From: an uncultured bacterium
GTDB lineage: Bacteria; Verrucomicrobiota; Kiritimatiellia; RFP12; UBA1067
Direction of reading: 5' to 3'
Length of the DNA stretch: 10,450 nt
Assembly (NCBI GenBank): GCA_902779075.1
Contig: CACZAK010000149.1
Coordinates: forward strand, 1 to 10,450
Below the pieces are notes generated by a model. That model did not search any database, was not told where the DNA came from, and was given only the letters and a program-made list of their open reading frames with translations. This document shows positions 7,571-10,450 of this stretch, piece by piece (position 1 is the stretch's first letter; each line of letters begins with the position of its first letter). The translations under genes were made by a program, and so were the position numbers.

Positions 7571-7645
7571 GCCCTTACCGCCACGCGGGAAATCTAACGC
7601 CCCGAATCGGAGGCAAGCGCACTTACCCCTCATCGGAACGCGACA

Positions 7646-7675
7646 ATTTTACCACAACCCTTTCATTTCCCGCAA
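7646..7675 (-). promoter_or_regulatory. Candidate promoter for the 91 aa-DUF2971 unit
   Basis: Minus strand TTGCGG (7675-7670), an 18-base spacer, and TAAAAT (7651-7646) preceded by TGG, as in the GH3 promoter of this window. Transcription would begin near 7639 and give a leader of roughly 445 bases. It lies directly downstream of a terminator-like hairpin, the expected order between two transcripts. Confidence 0.5.
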
Positions 7676-7702
7676 CAAGAAAATCGCGGCAAATTAGCCG
7701 CG
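7676..7702 (-). terminator. Candidate Rho-independent terminator of the xseB-mraY operon
   Basis: In minus-strand RNA, CGCGGC (7702-7697) pairs with GCCGCG (7690-7685) around UAAUUU and is followed by AUUUUCUUG. The six-base GC stem with a U-rich tail fits an intrinsic terminator about 350 bases after mraY. Confidence 0.5.
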
Positions 7703-7825
7703 TTAAAGTAAGTGCAACAAAGTGGTCAAACTTAGAAAGCCGCCAAGATGACATATCCACCGAGGCCGTAGGCCGAGCCGCGCAAGCGGGCGCTAGCGTG
7801 GCGCTCTCCCAGTTAGCAATGGTTT
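7703..7825. other. Intergenic stretch with short palindromes, no gene
   Basis: This stretch contains small GC-rich hairpins such as GGCC-GTA-GGCC and a GGCGCTAGCG region. The open frames through it lack ribosome sites and family features. Confidence 0.45.
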
Positions 7826-8052
7826 GCGCGGGAGTGGTGGGAGTGTTTCGGCGGCATGCGAAGCGACGGTGAAAAAGACGGAAGCGACCCGATTTCGGCG
7901 CGTCGTCATTTTGCCGAAAGGCTTGCCGGCACTGGCAAAATGTGAAAGACCGCGAAATCGATGTCGCCACCGGCTTTTTCGCCGGAGTTTTGCCGCGTAT
8001 CCGCGGCAAAACTAGCGAGCCCTAAGCCGAAACACTCCCGCCGCGAACGCGC
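7826..8052. repeat. Long foldback of about 227 bases directly behind mraY
   Basis: GTGGTGGGAGTGTTTCGGC (7834-7852) pairs with GCCGAAACACTCCCGCCGC (8026-8044); 14 base pairs are perfect and the rest include G-U pairs. A GCGCG/CGCGC step lies further out and reaches the mraY stop codon. Inside, in nested order, are CGGTGAAAAAGACGG (7867-7881) with 7970-7984, GCGAC (7884-7888) with GTCGC (7963-7967), CGATTTC (7890-7896) with GAAATCG (7954-7960), and hairpin CATTTTGCC (7907-7915) with GGCAAAATG (7934-7942). A separate perfect 12-base stem (7986-7997 with 8002-8013) branches off on the right arm. The overall shape is a branched rod. No coding content is seen. It may be a structured RNA, a mobile foldback element, or a transcript end. 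Confidence 0.6.
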
Positions 8053-9179
8053 TACCTCACCTTGATAAGGATCATGAGGAGGATCGGGACGAGGGCGAGC
8101 TGCAGCAGGACGAAACGCATGAGGACCTGGGCGTTCGACCAGCCGAGGTTCTTCTTGCAGTGGTCGTGCAGCGGGAAGCGCACCTTGCGAATCACGCTGT
8201 CGTCGCCGATCTGGAACCCAAGCCGCTTCGCGACACGGAGAAGGACGAGCTTCCCGAGTCCGCCGCCGCCATTGACGAGAACGACAGGCGAGAGGAAGAG
8301 GACGAGAAGCGGATTGCCCGTCATGAGCGAGGCCGTCGCGACAAGAATCCCGAGGAAGCGGCTCCCCGCATCGCCCATCAGCACCTTCGAGGGTTCGGCG
8401 TTGTACCAGAGATATCCGCCAAACGCGCCTGCGACGATCATGACGACAATCGCCCAGCGCGCGGCCTCGGAGTAGACCGGAATCAGGAAGTAGTGCGCGA
8501 CGGGGCGATAGCCGACGACGATGTATAGGATCACCGCAAGCATCGCGAGCGTTATTACGGTAAGCGTGCCCGCAAGCCCGTCAACGCCGTCCGAGCAGTT
8601 CGTCGCGTTCATCGTAAACCAGAGTATCGCCGCCGCGACGGGAACATACGCCCAGCCGGGGATGAGCCACACGCCCACGTCGCCGATCATCGTCGCGCCC
8701 TTCACGAACGGCAGCCACGCCACCATGACGTGCGAGCCGTCGATGACGTCGGAGTGTCCGAGGAAGATAAACACCGCTATCGCTCCGGATACGACCGCAT
8801 CAAGAAGCCCCTTCTTAAGCTCCCCCCACGGAACAGCCGCGCGGTCGTCAAGATAGCCGAATAGCATCGCGCCATACATCGCGAGCACGGCCATCAAATC
8901 CCAGAAAGCGAGCGGCGCGAAGAGGATAATCACTGGGAGAGAGATGAGCGTCACCGCGAGGCCTGTGCCCGTCGGCTTGCCGCGCGACTGCATGCCGCCC
9001 ATGTCCTTTAGAATCGCCTTGCCGTGGTCCTGTGGCAGACGGTTCCAGACACGCGGCAAAAAAAGCCACACGAGGAGCGCCGCGGCAAATGTGCCGCCCG
9101 CGAGCAGGAGCGCATGAGACTGGAGAAGACGGAACGGACCCCAATAAGGGACGAGGTACTGAGATAGGTAGTAGAGCAT
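8052..9179 (-). CDS. mraY: Phospho-N-acetylmuramoyl-pentapeptide-transferase (MraY)
   Basis: 375 residues; E. coli MraY has 360. It transfers phospho-MurNAc-pentapeptide from UDP to undecaprenyl phosphate at the inner membrane, making lipid I for peptidoglycan. About ten hydrophobic segments are visible. Family motifs: GKPTGTG (67-73), GYLDD (108-112, the paired aspartates), NATNCSDGVDGLAG (191-204), WYNAEPSKVLMGDAGS (258-273, catalytic Asp 270) and PLHDHCKKNLGW (336-347). The last replaces the usual PIHHHxE: the middle His is Asp 339, while His 338 and His 340 remain. The usual Glu-containing segment before it is replaced by NGGGG (303-307). These look like lineage variants rather than loss of function. 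No good ribosome site exists, but the previous stop lies five bases upstream, so translational coupling is likely. The gene is not in a mur/fts cluster here. Confidence 0.95.
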   Translation of the reverse strand: MLYYLSQYLVPYWGPFRLLQSHALLLAGGTFAAALLVWLFLPRVWNRLPQDHGKAILKDMGGMQSRGKPTGTGLAVTLISLPVIILFAPLAFWDLMAVLAMYGAMLFGYLDDRAAVPWGELKKGLLDAVVSGAIAVFIFLGHSDVIDGSHVMVAWLPFVKGATMIGDVGVWLIPGWAYVPVAAAILWFTMNATNCSDGVDGLAGTLTVITLAMLAVILYIVVGYRPVAHYFLIPVYSEAARWAIVVMIVAGAFGGYLWYNAEPSKVLMGDAGSRFLGILVATASLMTGNPLLVLFLSPVVLVNGGGGLGKLVLLRVAKRLGFQIGDDSVIRKVRFPLHDHCKKNLGWSNAQVLMRFVLLQLALVPILLMILIKVR

Positions 9180-9184
9180 GGCGG

Positions 9185-10225
9185 CTATTTTGCCTTAAGA
9201 GATTTCTTTAGCATCATGTAGAGCGTCTTGCGCTCTTCCTTCGAGAGAGCGGCGATGCGCTCTTCCCACTCGCGCTCGAACTCGCTCTTCTCGTCGCCGA
9301 GCGCGACGAAGTGCGCCTTAAGCACCTTCTTCGCCTCGTCGATGTACATCCTTACCTCTGGATTGAGCTCGTCCATGACAAGCGCGTTCTCGGCATTGAG
9401 CGCGGGAAAGCGCGGCGAGACGAGGTAGGCCGTGTAGGGAATTCCGCCAGAGCGCACGAGCGCGGACTGCTCGTGTAGCTGGAAGCCGTCGGGGCCCGCG
9501 AAAACGAGACGCCCGGCACCGACGAACTTGCGCTTCCACTCGATGACCTCGAGCTTCGCCTCCGCGCCATTCTCGAGCGTCAGCTTGTAGTCGGTTGTGC
9601 GACGCTGGACGATGACGGGCGTCACGGGAAGCCCGTTGAAGTAGATCCTGACGTCGGGATAGCTCTTAAGGTAAAGCGCAAACTTCGCAGCGAGCGTCTG
9701 CACCGTCTCCTCCGCGCTGAGCAGGGAGTCGCACGTCGCCTTGATGTTGGTGATGTTCACTTCGGTGCCTGTCGCGGGACCGGGCTTCGCGCTCTCGTCG
9801 AGGTCGAAGACTCCTGGCTTCGAGAGGTCGCCGGAGAGGACGTACGACATGAAACCGCCGCCTTCCTTGCGAATCGTAGTGCGCCATTCGACGTGCGTTC
9901 CAAGCGCAAACGCCTTGAAGCGCCCGCGTCCGTGCCGCCCGTGGAGCCGACGTCCGTTGAATTCCGTCTGGGTCGCCGTGCGCTTCCAGCTGCCGCCGAG
10001 CGAGCCAAAGGTCGCGTCGGCCTTTTCGGCGTCGATTCCCGTGCCGTCGTCCGACACGCGCACCGCCTCGACCGCGCCAAGCGGATTGGTGATAAGGTCT
10101 ACCTTGACCTCGCGCGCGTCTGCGTCAAGCGCGTTCCACACGAGCTCCTCGACTGCCGCGATCGGAGCCGACTTCGAAAGCGACTCAATGTGGTCTGGCT
10201 GCGCCTGGACGTATATCTGTTTCAT
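9185..10225 (-). CDS. GHKL-type ATPase (MutL/Hsp90/MORC-like ATP-binding protein)
   Basis: 346 residues from ATG 10225. The frame is open to 10303, but that part merely overlaps xseB in another frame, and ATGA start/stop overlap with xseB fixes the start. The N-terminal Bergerat-fold ATPase is complete: N-box EELVWNALDADA (26-37, Asn 31 for Mg), DDGTGID (59-65), the Gly-rich lid LHGRHGRGR (94-102), and SLGGSWK between them. A second alpha/beta domain (about 150-290, transducer-like, with NITNIKATCDSL and IYFNGLPVTPV) and a charged helical end (SEFEREWEERIAALSKEERK) follow. Related proteins include MutL and prokaryotic MORC-like ATPases tied to DNA repair or restriction. Here there is no nuclease domain, so it would act as an ATP-driven clamp or partner (inference). 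It is co-translated with xseB and followed by mraY. The exact role is unknown. Confidence 0.8.
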   Translation of the reverse strand: MKQIYVQAQPDHIESLSKSAPIAAVEELVWNALDADAREVKVDLITNPLGAVEAVRVSDDGTGIDAEKADATFGSLGGSWKRTATQTEFNGRRLHGRHGRGRFKAFALGTHVEWRTTIRKEGGGFMSYVLSGDLSKPGVFDLDESAKPGPATGTEVNITNIKATCDSLLSAEETVQTLAAKFALYLKSYPDVRIYFNGLPVTPVIVQRRTTDYKLTLENGAEAKLEVIEWKRKFVGAGRLVFAGPDGFQLHEQSALVRSGGIPYTAYLVSPRFPALNAENALVMDELNPEVRMYIDEAKKVLKAHFVALGDEKSEFEREWEERIAALSKEERKTLYMMLKKSLKAK

Positions 10226-10422
10226 GCCTTCATTTCCTCGACTGCGCCCGACTTGGTGACCTTCTCGATGCGCTGCCTGATGGACTCGAGGTCCTTCTGG
10301 CAAGTGTCGACGAGCTTGCGGCCCTCCTCGAACGCCTTTATCATGTCGTCAAGCTTCATGTCGCCAGACTCCATCTTGGCGACAAGCTGCTCGAGCTTCT
10401 TGAGGTTGTCCTCGAAATTCAT
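10222..10422 (-). CDS. xseB: Exodeoxyribonuclease VII small subunit
   Basis: 66 residues from ATG 10422, with GGAG eight bases upstream; a GTG at 10431 would add three residues but lacks a ribosome site. The sequence is a clear XseB helical hairpin: NFEDNLKKLEQLVAKMESGD, then LDDMIKAFEEGRKLVDTCQKDL and a charged C-terminal helix. Several small subunits bind one XseA large subunit to form exonuclease VII, which degrades single-stranded DNA to oligonucleotides in repair and recombination. XseB is typically 60-85 residues. It overlaps the next gene by four bases (ATGA) and starts six bases after the stop of the previous frame, so it lies inside an operon. No xseA can be confirmed in the window. 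Confidence 0.93.
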   Translation of the reverse strand: MNFEDNLKKLEQLVAKMESGDMKLDDMIKAFEEGRKLVDTCQKDLESIRQRIEKVTKSGAVEEMKA

Positions 10423-10427
10423 CCCGC

Positions 10428-10450
10428 TCACTCCGCGCCGAGGGCGATGC
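10428..10450 (-). CDS. C-terminal end of the gene upstream of xseB (partial)
   Basis: The frame ATC GCC CTC GGC GCG GAG TGA reads IALGAE-stop and ends six bases before the xseB start. That spacing suggests the last codons of another operon gene. Large-subunit xseA is a common neighbour, but six residues cannot identify it. Confidence 0.35.

Noticed and set aside
7623..8009. A 128-codon minus-strand frame across the mraY downstream region.
   Set aside because: It runs through the foldback and the terminator/promoter-like sites, and its content is Arg/Pro/Ala-rich without motifs or a ribosome site.
10226..10303. Longer start for the GHKL ATPase (26 more residues).
   Set aside because: The extension merely re-reads xseB in another frame; the ATGA overlap start at 10225 begins directly with MKQIYVQAQ before the N-box.

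Overview
The window is bacterial and every gene I can support lies on the minus strand. The best guess for the host is a gut- or rumen-type member of Kiritimatiellota/Verrucomicrobiota. That rests on the very large secreted leucine-rich-repeat (LRR) protein ending in an 'AFLRIRR'-like tail, a MraY with a divergent C-terminal catalytic motif, and a secreted GH3 glycosidase. This is inference; there is no rRNA or marker-gene proof here. No tRNA, rRNA, CRISPR array, transposase or integrase was seen.

Layout, right to left, which is the direction of transcription. (a) 10450-8052, GC-rich core block: the last codons of an unknown gene, then xseB (exonuclease VII small subunit), a short GHKL ATPase whose ATG overlaps the xseB stop (ATGA), and mraY five bases further on. 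It looks like one tightly packed operon. (b) 8052-7195, about 850 bases without a convincing gene. It holds a long foldback directly behind mraY (7826-8052), a terminator-like hairpin (7676-7702), a promoter-like site (7646-7675), and a second stretch of nested hairpins (7344-7570). That second stretch would form the leader of the next transcript. (c) 7194-1024, an accessory block visibly richer in A+T: a 91-residue protein of unknown function, a DUF2971 protein, and a 1642-residue secreted LRR/InlB-repeat surface protein. All three have strong GGAGG-type ribosome sites, and the first two are 25 bases apart. (d) 1023-581, non-coding, with a third long inverted repeat (673-771). (e) 580-1, the start of a secreted GH3 beta-glycosidase with a very good promoter so close to the ATG that the mRNA should be leaderless. 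Its reading frame is broken near position 85.

The core block serves peptidoglycan precursor synthesis (MraY) and DNA metabolism (XseB, possibly the GHKL ATPase). The accessory block looks like a surface/adhesion function joined to a two-gene cassette that could be a defence or toxin-like unit. The GH3 enzyme fits polysaccharide use in a gut setting. The less ordinary points are the three long intergenic foldbacks, the 91 aa-DUF2971 cassette behind a long structured leader, near-identical 69-base repeats in the LRR gene, the GHKL ATPase between xseB and mraY, and the GH3 frameshift.
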